DNA of 64,000 nt from Corynebacterium bovis DSM 20582 = CIP 54.80 (GCF_030408615.1 NZ_CP047187.1:1302001-1366000); one strand, 5' to 3'. Counted from the stretch's first letter, positions 41,169 to 50,762 are shown. The notes: generated by a model from the letters alone, not told the origin. Made by a program: numbers and translations.

Positions 41169-43244
41169 ATGAGTCCGGAGCCCGCACCCGCCCCGGTCGC
41201 GGTGCCGAGCGGCCGCCCCGTGGCGCACGTCCTGCCCCTCATCGGGGTGCCGCACCTCGACCGGGGGTTCGACTACGCGGTCCCGCCGGAGATGGACGGC
41301 GACGCCCGCCCCGGGGTGCGGGTCCGGATCCGTTTCGCCGGCCGGCTCGTCGACGGCATCGTCCTCGACCGGCGGCGCACCACCAGCCACGTCGGGGACC
41401 TCGCCCCGCTCCGGCGGGTCCTCAGCCCGGCGGTCGTCGTCCCGGAACGCCTCCGCGTCCTCGTCGACACGCTCGCCGAGCGGTACGCGGGCGTGCGCTC
41501 GGACATCATCCGGGCGGCGGTCCCGCCCCGGCACGCGGCGGCGGAGAAGGCCGGCCTCTACGGGGGCGGCGCGGGGTGGGAGGACCTCTACGGGTCACTC
41601 GTGCCGGTGGACGAGCTCACGGACACGGCGGTGTCGGCCGCGCGGGAGGGGTGGGGCCGGTACGTCCACGGCGGGGCGTTCGTCGACGCCGCCCTCGCCG
41701 GCCGGGCCGCCCGCGCCGCGTGGCTGCCGTCACCCCGCGAGGACTGGGCGCTGCGCGTCGCCGAGCTCACCGCCGCCGTCGCGTGGTCGGGGGGCGGGGT
41801 GCTCGTCGTCGTCCCGACCGTCCGCGACGTCACCCGGGTGCGGGACGCCCTGCGGACGTTCCTCTCCGCCGCGCAGATCACGACGATGACCGCGGGGGAG
41901 GGCCCGGCGGCCCGGTACCGGAGTCACCTCGCCGTGCTCGCCGGGCAGGGCCGGGTCGTCGTCGGGACGCGGTCCGCGGCCCTCGCCCCGGTCGTCGACC
42001 TGCGGCTCATCGTGCTCACGGGGGAGGCCGAGGACGCGCTCGTCGACCCCCGGGCACCGTACATCCACGCCCGCGAGGTGCTCCGGCTCCGGTCCGCGCA
42101 GGAGGGGACCGCCCTCGTCGTCGGCGACCTCACCCGGTCGGCGGAGGTGCAGCGCCTCGTCGAGGACGGCGAGCTCGCCACGCTCCGCGCCCCCCGGGAG
42201 ACCGTCACGGCGGAACTGCCGTGGACGCAGGGCGTCGAGGACTCCGCGACCGCCCGGGAGCGGGACCCGCACGCCGCCCACTCGCGGGTGCCCTCCGTCG
42301 CCTTCGCCGCGTTGCGCGCCGCGCTCGACGCCGGCCGCCCCGGGCTCGTCTCGGTGCCCCGCCGGGGGTACGCGCCGTCGGTGGCGTGCGCGACGTGCCG
42401 CACCCCGGCCCGGTGCCGCCGGTGCAACGGTCCCCTGGAACTCCCGGCGACCCGGCCGGACGAGCCGGTCACCCCGCGGTGCCGGTGGTGCGGGCGGGCC
42501 GAACCGCGGTTCACGTGCACGACGTGCGGCGGTCACGGGTTGCGGATGACGGTCGTCGGGCAGGACCGCACGGTCGAGGAGCTCGGCCGGGCGTTCCCGG
42601 GGGTCGAGATCCTCGCGTCGAGCGGCGCGCGGCCGCGGGAGCGCGTCGGCGACGGGGGGAGGCTCGTCGTCGCCACGCCCGGCGTCGAACCCCTCTGCCC
42701 GGGGTACGGCGCCGCCGTCATCCTCGACCCGTGGCTCACGACGGGCCGGGCGGACCTCCGGGCGCGGGAGACGGCGCTGCGGCAGTGGTCCCGCGTGGCG
42801 TCGCTGGTCGTCCCCCGCTCCGACGGCGGCCGGGTGGTGGTGGCCGGCGACGCGACCGACCCCACGGTCCAGCAGCTCATCCGGTGGGACCCCGAGGGCG
42901 CGGCGGCCCGGGAACTGCGGCTCCGGGAGGAGGCCGGGTTCCCCCCGGCCGTGGTCATGGCCGCGGTCGACGGGACGGCGGAGACGCTCGCCCAGCTCGA
43001 GGAGTACTGGCAGCCGCCGGAGGGGACCGAGGTGCTCGGCCCCGTGACCCTCCCGCCGGGCGTGCGCCCGCCGGCCGGCCTCGCCCCGGGGGAGGAGGAC
43101 CTCGCCCGCCGCATGATCGTCCGGACACCCACCGCCGGGGCGGCCGAACTCGGCGCGCGGCTGCGCACGGCCCAGGCCCAGCGGAGCACGCACCGGCGGA
43201 CCGGCCCGCTGCGGGTGGTCATCGACCCGGTGCGGATCGGATAG
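41169..43244 (+). CDS. priA: PriA-like primosomal protein N' lacking helicase motifs
   Basis: 691 residues with PriA architecture: N-terminal 3'-DNA-binding domain (LPLIGVPHLDRGFDYAVP), a helicase-like core, and the zinc module with four CxxC pairs (CATC, CRRC, CRWC, CTTC, bases about 42390-42530). The core lacks a Walker A loop: where GVTGSGKT is expected the sequence is VAWSGGGVLVVVP. The DEEH box is replaced by LTGEAEDALVD, although GTRSAALAP is kept. Such ATPase-defective PriA proteins are known from mycobacteria and corynebacteria. It probably loads replication proteins without unwinding. ATG chosen by the leaderless promoter. Confidence 0.9.
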   Translation: MSPEPAPAPVAVPSGRPVAHVLPLIGVPHLDRGFDYAVPPEMDGDARPGVRVRIRFAGRLVDGIVLDRRRTTSHVGDLAPLRRVLSPAVVVPERLRVLVDTLAERYAGVRSDIIRAAVPPRHAAAEKAGLYGGGAGWEDLYGSLVPVDELTDTAVSAAREGWGRYVHGGAFVDAALAGRAARAAWLPSPREDWALRVAELTAAVAWSGGGVLVVVPTVRDVTRVRDALRTFLSAAQITTMTAGEGPAARYRSHLAVLAGQGRVVVGTRSAALAPVVDLRLIVLTGEAEDALVDPRAPYIHAREVLRLRSAQEGTALVVGDLTRSAEVQRLVEDGELATLRAPRETVTAELPWTQGVEDSATARERDPHAAHSRVPSVAFAALRAALDAGRPGLVSVPRRGYAPSVACATCRTPARCRRCNGPLELPATRPDEPVTPRCRWCGRAEPRFTCTTCGGHGLRMTVVGQDRTVEELGRAFPGVEILASSGARPRERVGDGGRLVVATPGVEPLCPGYGAAVILDPWLTTGRADLRARETALRQWSRVASLVVPRSDGGRVVVAGDATDPTVQQLIRWDPEGAAARELRLREEAGFPPAVVMAAVDGTAETLAQLEEYWQPPEGTEVLGPVTLPPGVRPPAGLAPGEEDLARRMIVRTPTAGAAELGARLRTAQAQRSTHRRTGPLRVVIDPVRIG

Positions 43245-43247
43245 GGT
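43242..43247 (+). promoter_or_regulatory. -10 box for def-fmt-rsmB
   Basis: TAGGGT overlapping the priA stop; def starts about 75 bases downstream. Confidence 0.45.
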
Positions 43248-43320
43248 GAACCGTCGGACGACCGGACGTACCCGCCGCCGGCGACAGCGAGAACGCGAGA
43301 ACGAGGGAGAGACCGCGAGG

Positions 43321-43857
43321 ATGACCGTGCTACCCGTGAGACTGTTTGGGGATCCGGTGCTCCGGACGCCCGCCGACCCCGTCGGCCCGCCCGAGGGGTC
43401 CGGGGACGGCACCCCCGCCGAGGGCACGGAGCGGGCGTCGCTGCGCACCCTCGTGAACGACATGCTCGAGACGATGGACGACGCCGGGGGCGTGGGCCTC
43501 GCCGCGAACCAGGTCGGGATGACTGTCCGGGTGTTCGTGCACGACTGCGAGGGTGACCGCGGGCACGTCGTCGACCCGGTGTGGGAGCCGGTCGGGGAGG
43601 ACACGGTGACGGGGGTCGAGGGCTGCCTGTCTGTCCCGGGGGTGCGGGGGCCCGTGCCCCGGTTCGCGACGGTGCGTCTCACCGGGCGGACCGTCGACGG
43701 CGCGGTCGTCGACCGCGTCGTCACCGGCCTCATGGCACGGTGCGTGCAGCACGAGACCGACCACCTGGACGGGGTGATGTTCATGTCGCGGATGGCGCCG
43801 GAGGACCGGCGGCGGGCGATGGGGGAGATCCGGTCGAGCGGGTGGTTCGCCCGATGA
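43321..43857 (+). CDS. def: Peptide deformylase
   Basis: 178 residues. The three motifs are present: GVGLAANQVGM, EGCLSVPG with the metal Cys, and QHETDHLDG (HExDH). Removes formyl from nascent Met. ATG at 43321 gives the family N-terminus TVLPVRLFGDPVLRTPA; GAGGGAGAG is 8-9 bases further upstream. An insert of about 20 Gly/Pro/Glu residues follows residue 20. Stop overlaps fmt ATG. Confidence 0.95.
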   Translation: MTVLPVRLFGDPVLRTPADPVGPPEGSGDGTPAEGTERASLRTLVNDMLETMDDAGGVGLAANQVGMTVRVFVHDCEGDRGHVVDPVWEPVGEDTVTGVEGCLSVPGVRGPVPRFATVRLTGRTVDGAVVDRVVTGLMARCVQHETDHLDGVMFMSRMAPEDRRRAMGEIRSSGWFAR

Positions 43858-44840
43858 GGATCATCTTCGCCGGAACCCCGGAGCCCGCCGCCGTCGTGCT
43901 GCGCCGTCTCGTCGAGGGCGGGGAGCACGAGGTCGTCGCCGTGCTCACCCAGCCGGACGCGCCGCGGGGGCGTGGCCGGACGGTCCACCCGTCCGCCGTC
44001 GCCGCCGTCGCCGCGGAGTACGACCTGCCGGTCCACAAGTTCCCGGGGCTGCGGGACGACGCCCCCCGGGAGGTGCTCCGGGCACTCGCCGCGGACGGTG
44101 CCGAGGCCGTCGCGGTCGTCGCCTACGGCACCCTCATCCCCGCCGACCTGCTCGACGTCGTGCCGCACGGCTGGATCAACCTCCACTTCTCCCTCCTGCC
44201 CCGGTGGCGGGGGGCGGCCCCGGTGCAGGCGGCGATCGCCGCCGGGGACGAGGTCACGGGGGCGACGACGTTCCGCATCGAGGAAGGACTGGACACCGGC
44301 CCGGTCCTCGGCACGGTCACCGCGCCCGTCACCCGGGAGGACACGGCGGACGACCTGCTCACCCGCCTGACCTACGCGGGGCGGGACCTCATGGTGGAGA
44401 CGCTCACCGGCCTCGCGGAGGGCACCGTCGTCCCCCGACCGCAACCGGACGAGGGGGTGACGCACGCGGGGAAGATCCGCACCGCCGACGCCCGGATCGA
44501 CTGGTCCCGGCCGGCGGAGGTCATCCAGCGCACGGTCCGGGCGCACACCCCCGCCCCGGGGGCGTGGACGATGCTCGACGGGCAGCGTCACAAGATCGGC
44601 GGCGTCGCGGTCGCCGACCCGGACGCGGCCGGCGGTACCGCGGACGCCCCGGCGCCGGCCCCCGGCGAGGTCCGGGTCGTCGACGGCCGGGTCCTCGTCG
44701 GCACCGGCGAGGGGGTGCTCGAGGTGCTGACGATCCAGGCCCCGGGCAAGCGGATGACCGACGCGGCGGCGTGGGCGCGCGGCGCGCGGGCCCTGTCGGG
44801 GACCTCCGGGTCGCCGGCACGATTCGAGACGGAGGACTGA
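43854..44840 (+). CDS. fmt: Methionyl-tRNA formyltransferase
   Basis: 328 residues. MRIIFAGTPEPAAVVLRRL start, VVAYGTLIP, INLHFSLLPRWRGAAPVQ with catalytic Asn/His, and the C-terminal OB-like domain (KIRTADARIDWSRPAEVIQRTVRAHTPAPGAW). Formylates initiator Met-tRNA. ATG overlaps the def stop (ATGA), coupling formylation with deformylation. Confidence 0.96.
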   Translation: MRIIFAGTPEPAAVVLRRLVEGGEHEVVAVLTQPDAPRGRGRTVHPSAVAAVAAEYDLPVHKFPGLRDDAPREVLRALAADGAEAVAVVAYGTLIPADLLDVVPHGWINLHFSLLPRWRGAAPVQAAIAAGDEVTGATTFRIEEGLDTGPVLGTVTAPVTREDTADDLLTRLTYAGRDLMVETLTGLAEGTVVPRPQPDEGVTHAGKIRTADARIDWSRPAEVIQRTVRAHTPAPGAWTMLDGQRHKIGGVAVADPDAAGGTADAPAPAPGEVRVVDGRVLVGTGEGVLEVLTIQAPGKRMTDAAAWARGARALSGTSGSPARFETED

Positions 44841-44843
44841 CAC

Positions 44844-46511
44844 ATGGGTGGATTCCGGTCGAGGTCCCGCTCCGGCGGGAACGGTGACGCGGCAGGGGCC
44901 GGTGCCAACGGTGCGCACGGGAGAAACGCTGCGCACGGCCCCGACCGTGCGGGCACGGGGTCGGGCGCGGCGGGACGCTCCGGCGGCCGTCGCCCGGCCC
45001 CGGCGTCCGGGCGGCGGGGGAGCGGCCGGGACGACCGGGACAACCGGGACCGGGGCCGGGCGCCCCGCGGTCGACGCACCGGGGACGACCGCGCGCGCGA
45101 CGTCCCGGCGGCCGACCCCGTCCGCGAGGTGGCCCTCGACGTGCTGCGGCAGGTCAGCGCGGAGGACGCGTACGCCAACCTCGTGCTCCCGGGGGCGCTG
45201 CGCCGCCGCGGGCTCGACGGCCGGGACGCGGCCTTCGCCACCGAGCTCACCTACGGCACGCTGCGCGCCCTCGGACTGCTCGACGCCGTCATCGCCGAGG
45301 CCGCCGGCCGGCCCGTGAGCGGCATCGACGCGCCCGTCCTCGACGTGCTGCGCCTCGGCGCCTACCAGATCCTCCGCACGCGGGTCAGCGGGTACGCCGC
45401 CGTCGACACCTCGGTGACCCTCGCGCGGTCCCTGGGACTCGACCGGGCCACCGGGTTCGTCAACGGGGTCCTGCGCACGCTCACCCGCCGGGACCCGGAG
45501 GAGTGGGTGGCGACCGTCGCGGGCGGGTCGGACCTCGCCGCGCTCGCCCTGCGGACGTCCCACCCGGTGTGGATCGCCGAGGTCTTCGCCCGCGCGCTCG
45601 GCCTCGCCCCGGAGTCGGCGGCGGGGTCGGACGAGCTCCGGCGGGCGCTCGAGGCCGACGACACCCGTCCCGTCGTGCACCTCGCGGCCCGGCCGGGGCA
45701 GATCACCGCCGAGGAGCTTGCGCTCGTCACCGGCGGCGAGGTCGGCCGGTGGTCCCCGTACGCCGTGTACCTCGACGAGGGTGACCCGGGGGACCTCGAC
45801 GCGCTCCGGGAGGGCCTGGCCGGGGTCCAGGACGAGGGCAGTCAGCTCATCGCCCTGGCGACGGTGCGGGCACCGCTCGACCGGGAGGACACCGGCCGGT
45901 GGCTCGACCTCTGCGCCGGACCGGGCGGGAAGTCCGCCTTCCTCGGGGCGTGGGCCCAGACCGAGGGGGCGGTCCTCGACGCCGTGGAGGTCGTCCCGCA
46001 CCGCGCGGAGCTCGTGGAGAAGGCCACCCGCGGACTGCCGGTCACCGTCCACGTCGGCGACGGCCGGCACCCGGGCCGGATCCCGGGGCTCGCCGCCGCG
46101 GTGGACGCCGGCGGCCACGACCGGGTGCTCGTCGACGCCCCGTGCACGGGTCTCGGCGCGCTGCGCCGCCGGCCCGAGGCGCGGTGGCGGAAGTCACCGT
46201 CGGACGTGCCCGACCTCGTCCGGCTCCAGCGGGACCTCCTCCGCGCGGGGCTGCGGGCGACGGCCCCCGGCGGCGTGACCGTGTACTCGACGTGTTCCCC
46301 GCACCCGGGGGAGACCGTCGACGTCGTCCGCGAGGTCGCGGAGCGGGAGGGGGCGACGGTGCTCGACGCCCGGCGGATCCTGCCGGAGGTCACGGATCTC
46401 GACGACGCCCCGTGGGTGCAGTTGTGGCCCCACCGGCACGGGACGGACGCGATGTTCATCGCCGTGCTGCGACCGGGGAGCGGGGGCTGCGACGTCGCGG
46501 ACGCCCGGTAG
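44844..46511 (+). CDS. rsmB: 16S rRNA m5C967 methyltransferase RsmB with Arg/Gly-rich N-terminal tail
   Basis: 555 residues. The first about 90 residues are Gly/Arg/Asp/Ser-rich ([34 protein letters not shown]), then a NusB-like RNA-binding domain (VALDVLRQVSAEDAYANLVL) and the SAM methyltransferase core (LDLCAGPGGKSAFL; DAPCTGLGALRRRPEARWR; STCSPHPGET) with both catalytic Cys. Methylates 16S rRNA. GGAGG ahead of the ATG, three bases after fmt. Its TAG stop doubles as part of the rpe -10 box. Confidence 0.93.
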   Translation: MGGFRSRSRSGGNGDAAGAGANGAHGRNAAHGPDRAGTGSGAAGRSGGRRPAPASGRRGSGRDDRDNRDRGRAPRGRRTGDDRARDVPAADPVREVALDVLRQVSAEDAYANLVLPGALRRRGLDGRDAAFATELTYGTLRALGLLDAVIAEAAGRPVSGIDAPVLDVLRLGAYQILRTRVSGYAAVDTSVTLARSLGLDRATGFVNGVLRTLTRRDPEEWVATVAGGSDLAALALRTSHPVWIAEVFARALGLAPESAAGSDELRRALEADDTRPVVHLAARPGQITAEELALVTGGEVGRWSPYAVYLDEGDPGDLDALREGLAGVQDEGSQLIALATVRAPLDREDTGRWLDLCAGPGGKSAFLGAWAQTEGAVLDAVEVVPHRAELVEKATRGLPVTVHVGDGRHPGRIPGLAAAVDAGGHDRVLVDAPCTGLGALRRRPEARWRKSPSDVPDLVRLQRDLLRAGLRATAPGGVTVYSTCSPHPGETVDVVREVAEREGATVLDARRILPEVTDLDDAPWVQLWPHRHGTDAMFIAVLRPGSGGCDVADAR

Positions 46512-46514
46512 GAT
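46509..46514 (+). promoter_or_regulatory. Leaderless-type -10 box for rpe overlapping rsmB stop
   Basis: TAGGAT, the TAG being the rsmB stop codon; seven bases later comes the rpe ATG. Confidence 0.65.
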
Positions 46515-46521
46515 GACGGCC

Positions 46522-47343
46522 ATGTGCCCGACCGGAGATCCCTCAGCGTCATCGTCCCGGCCCGCGTCCACGCCGGTGCCCCGCCCGACGGGCGCGCCCG
46601 TCGTCGCCCCCTCGATCCTCTCGGCCGACTTCGCCCACCTCGCCCGGGACATCGACCGGGTCGGTGACGCGGAGTGGCTCCACATCGACGTCATGGACGC
46701 CCACTTCGTACCGAACCTCAGCTTCGGGCTCCCCGTCGCCGAGGCGGTGCGCCGGTCGACGGACCGGTTCCTCGACGTGCACCTCATGATCGAGGACCCG
46801 GCCCGGTGGGCGCCGGACTACGCCGCCTTCGACAGCGTGACCTTCCACCTCGAGGCCGTCGCCGACGTCGCGGCGGCCGTCGACCTGGCCCGGACCCTCC
46901 GCGCGGCGGGGACGCGCGCGAGTGTCAGCGTGAAGCCGGGCACGCCGGTCGAGCCGCTCCTCGACCGGCTCGCGGAGTTCGACATGGTCCTCGTCATGAG
47001 CGTGGAGCCCGGTTTCGGCGGGCAATCGTTCATGCCGGAGGTGCTGGACAAGGTCCGCGCGCTGCGCCGCCGCATCGACGCCGACGGCACGGGCACGCTC
47101 GTCGAGATCGACGGCGGGATCGGCCCCGCGACCGCCGGGGAGGCCGTCGCCGCCGGCGTGGACGTCCTCGTCGCCGGGTCCAGTGTCTTCGGTGCCGACG
47201 ACCCCGCCGCGCAGGTCACCGCCCTGCGCGAGGCCGGGCGCGCCGTGTGGGCCGACCGCCCCGGGCCGGCGCCGGCCGCCGGGGGAGACCGTGACGTCCC
47301 GGACGCGGGGCACCGGGGGGAGACCGGGACGGACGCCGGGTGA
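46522..47343 (+). CDS. rpe: Ribulose-phosphate 3-epimerase
   Basis: 273 residues; core about 225 with Ser/Pro tails at both ends. TIM barrel with APSILSADFAHLARDI, HIDVMDAHFVPNLSFG (metal His/Asp), DVHLMIEDP, MSVEPGFGGQSF and EIDGGIGPATA. Interconverts ribulose-5-P and xylulose-5-P; ribulose-5-P is also the precursor for riboflavin made by RibB in the same cluster. Start at 46522 follows the leaderless promoter; an ATG at 46513 lies inside the -10 box and is rejected. Stop overlaps ribD start. Confidence 0.95.
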   Translation: MCPTGDPSASSSRPASTPVPRPTGAPVVAPSILSADFAHLARDIDRVGDAEWLHIDVMDAHFVPNLSFGLPVAEAVRRSTDRFLDVHLMIEDPARWAPDYAAFDSVTFHLEAVADVAAAVDLARTLRAAGTRASVSVKPGTPVEPLLDRLAEFDMVLVMSVEPGFGGQSFMPEVLDKVRALRRRIDADGTGTLVEIDGGIGPATAGEAVAAGVDVLVAGSSVFGADDPAAQVTALREAGRAVWADRPGPAPAAGGDRDVPDAGHRGETGTDAG

Positions 47344-48572
47344 CCCCCGGTTCACCGACCGGCGGCCCACCGACCCGCGCCGCCTCGGCCTACGCCGACG
47401 CGGTCCGCCGGGCCGTCGCCGCAGGCGACGGCGACCCGCTCCACGCGGACCCCGGCACCGCGCTCCGGCTCGGCCGGGCGGTGGAGGAGGCGGTCGCGGT
47501 CGGCGAGGACGCGCGGGGCACCGCCAGCCCCAACCCCGCCGTCGGCGCGGTCGTCCTCGACCGGGCGGGGGAGGTCGTGGGGCGGGGGAGCACGGCCGCC
47601 CCCGGCGGCCCCCACGCCGAGGTCACGGCCCTCGCCGCGGCCGGTCCCCGGGCCGCCGGGGGAACCGCCGTCGTCACCCTCGAACCGTGCGACCACACGG
47701 GCCGGACCGGACCGTGCTCGCAGGCCCTGCTCCGCGCGGGGGTGCGCGGGGTCGTCTACCTGCACGCCGACCCCTCGGGAGCGGCCGCGGGCGGGGCGGC
47801 GACGCTGCGCCGGCACGGGGTGGCCGTCACCGGTCCGCTCGCCGCCCACGCCGACCCGACCTGGCTGCCCGTCGCCGCCGTCGAACGCTGGCTCACCGCC
47901 GTGCGCCTCGGCCGCCCCCACGTCACCGTGAAGACGGCCGGCACGCTCGACGGGCTCGCGGCGGCGACGGACGGCACCTCGCAGTGGATCACCGGGCCGG
48001 CGGCCCGCGGGGAGGTGCACCGGGACCGGGCGCGCCGCGACGCCGTCGTCGTCGGGACGGGGACGGTCCTCGCCGACGACCCGCGCCTCACCGCCCGGCT
48101 GCCCGACGGCACGCTCCACGACCGCCAGCCGCTGCGGGTCGTCGTCGGCACCCGGGACATCCCCCCCGGGGCGGCCCTCGCCACCCGCGGCGAGGGGGAG
48201 TCCCCGGTCGTCGTGGCCGGGACCCGGGACCTCCCGGCGGTGCTCGCGGACCTGCACGGGCGCGGCGTCGTCGACGTCCTCGTCGAGGGCGGGCCCCGGC
48301 TCACCGCCGCCGTGCTCGCCGCCGGTCTCGTCGACGAGGTCGACGCGTGGATCGCCCCCGCCCTCCTCGGCGCCGGGCTGCGGACCGTCGCACCCCCGCC
48401 GGGGACCGCGACGACGATCGGGGACATCCTCCGCCTGCGACCTCGCTCTCTCACCACCCACGGGGGTGACCTGCGCCTCACCTCGACGGTGGGCTGCACG
48501 GACGACGTCGCGGGCCCGTTTGTAGAATTCAGTCCGTCGACACACGGACACTCCCAGGGATTCCCCCGGTGA
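47340..48572 (+). CDS. ribD: Bifunctional riboflavin biosynthesis deaminase/reductase
   Basis: 410 residues. N-terminal deaminase with zinc motif PHAEVTAL and EPCDHTGRTGPC; C-terminal reductase (VTVKTAGTLDGLAAATDGTSQWITG; VVGTGTVLADDPRLTAR; DVLVEGGPRLTAAVL). Converts the pyrimidine from GTP cyclohydrolase II through two steps. About 35 extra residues at the N-terminus. GTG overlaps rpe stop. Its 3' end carries the ribE promoter. Confidence 0.95.
   Translation: MTPGSPTGGPPTRAASAYADAVRRAVAAGDGDPLHADPGTALRLGRAVEEAVAVGEDARGTASPNPAVGAVVLDRAGEVVGRGSTAAPGGPHAEVTALAAAGPRAAGGTAVVTLEPCDHTGRTGPCSQALLRAGVRGVVYLHADPSGAAAGGAATLRRHGVAVTGPLAAHADPTWLPVAAVERWLTAVRLGRPHVTVKTAGTLDGLAAATDGTSQWITGPAARGEVHRDRARRDAVVVGTGTVLADDPRLTARLPDGTLHDRQPLRVVVGTRDIPPGAALATRGEGESPVVVAGTRDLPAVLADLHGRGVVDVLVEGGPRLTAAVLAAGLVDEVDAWIAPALLGAGLRTVAPPPGTATTIGDILRLRPRSLTTHGGDLRLTSTVGCTDDVAGPFVEFSPSTHGHSQGFPR
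48523..48528 (+). promoter_or_regulatory. Internal promoter for ribE-ribBA-ribH
   Basis: TAGAAT inside the last codons of ribD, in a locally T/A-rich spot (TTTGTAGAATTCAG). ribE starts about 110 bases downstream. No FMN riboswitch fits in the space. Confidence 0.55.
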
Positions 48573-48636
48573 CCGGTCCCGGCGGCCGGCAGCCCCACGT
48601 CCACCAGCAGCACGCCACATCCGAGGAGGCGCAACG

Positions 48637-49269
48637 ATGTTCACCGGGATCGTCGAGGAGAAGGGCAGGGTCGCCGCCGTCGAACGGCAGGGCGACGCCG
48701 CCCGCGTGAGGATCGCCTGTTCGACCGTGCTCTCAGACGTCGCGCACGGCGACTCGATCGCCGTGTCGGGGGTGTGCCTCACCGTGACCGACCACGACGA
48801 CGAGGGCTTCTGGGCGGACTGCATGAAGGTCACCCTCGACTACACGACGCTCGGGGACGTCACGGTCGGCCGGGTCGTGAACCTCGAGCGGGCGGTGCGA
48901 GCCGACGGCCGGCTCGGCGGGCACATCGTCCAGGGCCACGTCGACGGCACCGCGACCGTCGTCTCGCGCACCCCGGGCGAGGAGTGGGAGGTCGTCCGGC
49001 TCCGGCTCGACGACCCGACGCTCACCCGGCACCTCGCGAAGAAGGGGTCGGTCACCCTCGACGGCACGTCGCTGACGGTCTCCGAGCTCGGCGGCCGCGC
49101 GGGCGACGGCGACGGCGGGTGGTTCGAGGTCTCGCTCATCCCGACGACGCTGGAGCTCACGAGCCTCGGCGGGCTGCAGCCCGGCGACCGGGTGAACGTC
49201 GAGTGCGACGTGCTGTCGAAGTACGTCGAGCGACTCCTCGAGGCCGGGCCCGCGACGGGCGCGCCCTGA
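48637..49269 (+). CDS. ribE: Riboflavin synthase alpha chain
   Basis: 210 residues with two lumazine-binding barrels: [16 protein letters not shown] at the start, [14 protein letters not shown], and [16 protein letters not shown] opening the second, DGTSLTVSE. Dismutates two 6,7-dimethyl-8-ribityllumazine to riboflavin. GAGGAGG before the ATG. Confidence 0.97.
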   Translation: MFTGIVEEKGRVAAVERQGDAARVRIACSTVLSDVAHGDSIAVSGVCLTVTDHDDEGFWADCMKVTLDYTTLGDVTVGRVVNLERAVRADGRLGGHIVQGHVDGTATVVSRTPGEEWEVVRLRLDDPTLTRHLAKKGSVTLDGTSLTVSELGGRAGDGDGGWFEVSLIPTTLELTSLGGLQPGDRVNVECDVLSKYVERLLEAGPATGAP

Positions 49270-49370
49270 GAACCCGCACCCGGGCCACCCGGGCCGGACG
49301 CCACGTCCGGGCACGCCGGACAGCACCCGGGCCGGTCCGCCGACCGGCACAGGAGCCGGCACACGAGCAC

Positions 49371-49394
49371 GCACACCAGACAGCACACCAGACA
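49371..49394 (+). repeat. 12-bp direct repeat between ribE and ribBA
   Basis: GCACACCAGACA twice in tandem directly before the AAGGAG preceding ribBA. Confidence 0.8.
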
Positions 49395-49408
49395 AGGAGC
49401 CTCACCCG

Positions 49409-50710
49409 GTGACACCAGACCGTACCCATGACACCTCCGGCCGCGACCGGCTGCTCGACGACGTCGAGACCGCCATCGCCGACATCGCCGCGGGAAAGGC
49501 GGTCGTCGTCGTCGACGACGAGGACCGGGAGAACGAGGGCGACCTGATCTTCGCCGCCGAGCTCTCCACGCCCGACCTCGTCGCGTTCATGGTCCGCCAC
49601 TCGTCCGGGTACATCTGCACCGCGCTCCCCGGCGCCGAGTGCGACCGGCTCGGGCTGCCGCCCATGGTCGCCCGCAACGAGGACGTCCGCGGGACCGCCT
49701 ACGCGGTCACCGTCGACGCGGCCGCGGGCATCACGACCGGCATCTCCGCCCACGACCGGGCGCACACCATCCGGTGCCTGGCCTCCCCGGACTCCGACCG
49801 CTCGACGTTCCACCGGCCGGGGCACGTCGTCCCGCTGCGCGCCCGGGAGGGCGGGGTGCTCGCCCGCGGCGGGCACACGGAGGCGTCCGTCGACCTCGCC
49901 CGGGCCGCCGGGCTGCGGCCCGCCGGGGTGCTCTGCGAGATCGTCTCGGAGGACGACCCGACGGAGATGGCCCGGCTGCCCGAACTCCGCCGGTTCGCCG
50001 ACGCGCACGGCCTCAGCCTCATCTCCATCGAGCAGCTCGCGGAGTGGCGGCGCGTCCACACCCCGGTCGTCGAGCGGTCCGTCGAGACGAGGCTGCCGAC
50101 CGTCCACGGTGACTTCCGGGCCGTCGGTTACACCGGCGTCATCGACGGTGTCGAGCACGTCGCCCTCGTCGCCGGGGACGTCACGTCCGACGGCGGGGAG
50201 GACGTGCTCGTCCGGGTCCACTCCGAGTGCCTCACCGGGGACGTCCTGGGGTCCCGACGCTGCGACTGCGGGGAGCAGCTGGACACGGCGCTGAACACCA
50301 TCGCGGAGGAGGGGCGCGGGATCCTCGTGTACCTCCGGGGCCAGGAGGGCCGGGGGATCGGCCTCGTCCCGAAGCTCCGCGCCTACGCGCTCCAGGACCA
50401 GGGGATGGACACGGTCGACGCGAACACCGCCCAGGGGCTGCCCGCGGACGCGCGCGAGTACAGCGTCGCCGCGCAGATCCTGCGGGACCTCGGGGTGCGC
50501 TCCGTCGCCCTGCTGTCCAACAACCCGGCGAAGAAGTTCGACCTGGAGTCGCACGGGCTCGGTGTCAACCGCCGCGTGCCGGTGGAGCCGCCGGCGAACG
50601 CGGAGAACATCCGGTACCTGCGGACGAAGCGGGACCGCATGGGGCACCAGCTCGACTCCCTCGGTGACGCCGACACCGACGGCGACGCCGGCGCCGGCCG
50701 GACCCGCTGA
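49409..50710 (+). CDS. ribBA: 3,4-dihydroxy-2-butanone-4-phosphate synthase / GTP cyclohydrolase II
   Basis: 433 residues. RibB half (1-about 210) with [32 protein letters not shown] and [13 protein letters not shown]; RibA half with zinc ligands in [18 protein letters not shown] and [17 protein letters not shown]. Provides both precursors of riboflavin, from ribulose-5-P and GTP. GTG start with AAGGAG. Confidence 0.96.
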   Translation: MTPDRTHDTSGRDRLLDDVETAIADIAAGKAVVVVDDEDRENEGDLIFAAELSTPDLVAFMVRHSSGYICTALPGAECDRLGLPPMVARNEDVRGTAYAVTVDAAAGITTGISAHDRAHTIRCLASPDSDRSTFHRPGHVVPLRAREGGVLARGGHTEASVDLARAAGLRPAGVLCEIVSEDDPTEMARLPELRRFADAHGLSLISIEQLAEWRRVHTPVVERSVETRLPTVHGDFRAVGYTGVIDGVEHVALVAGDVTSDGGEDVLVRVHSECLTGDVLGSRRCDCGEQLDTALNTIAEEGRGILVYLRGQEGRGIGLVPKLRAYALQDQGMDTVDANTAQGLPADAREYSVAAQILRDLGVRSVALLSNNPAKKFDLESHGLGVNRRVPVEPPANAENIRYLRTKRDRMGHQLDSLGDADTDGDAGAGRTR

Positions 50711-50713
50711 CCG

Positions 50714-50762
50714 GCCCGACCCACGCACCCGACCACCCGCCCGACCCACGCACCCGACCACG
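50714..50762 (+). repeat. 25-bp imperfect tandem repeat between ribBA and ribH
   Basis: The unit GCCCGACCCACGCACCCGAC (plus CACCC) occurs twice, with a shorter third ACCCGACCACCCGCCC following to about 50780. It fills the spacer before ribH. Confidence 0.7.

Noticed and set aside
43246..43320. Def start 25 codons upstream at a GTG
   Set aside because: Extension is Arg-rich and overlaps the promoter hexamer; ATG at 43321 matches the family N-terminus.
41730..46118. Minus-strand open frame of 1462 codons opposite priA-def-fmt-rsmB
   Set aside because: Antisense shadow of well-identified plus-strand genes; composition typical of reversed high-GC codons.
49321..49400. CRISPR-like short repeats in the rib spacers
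   Set aside because: Only two adjoining copies with no spacers; simple tandem duplication.
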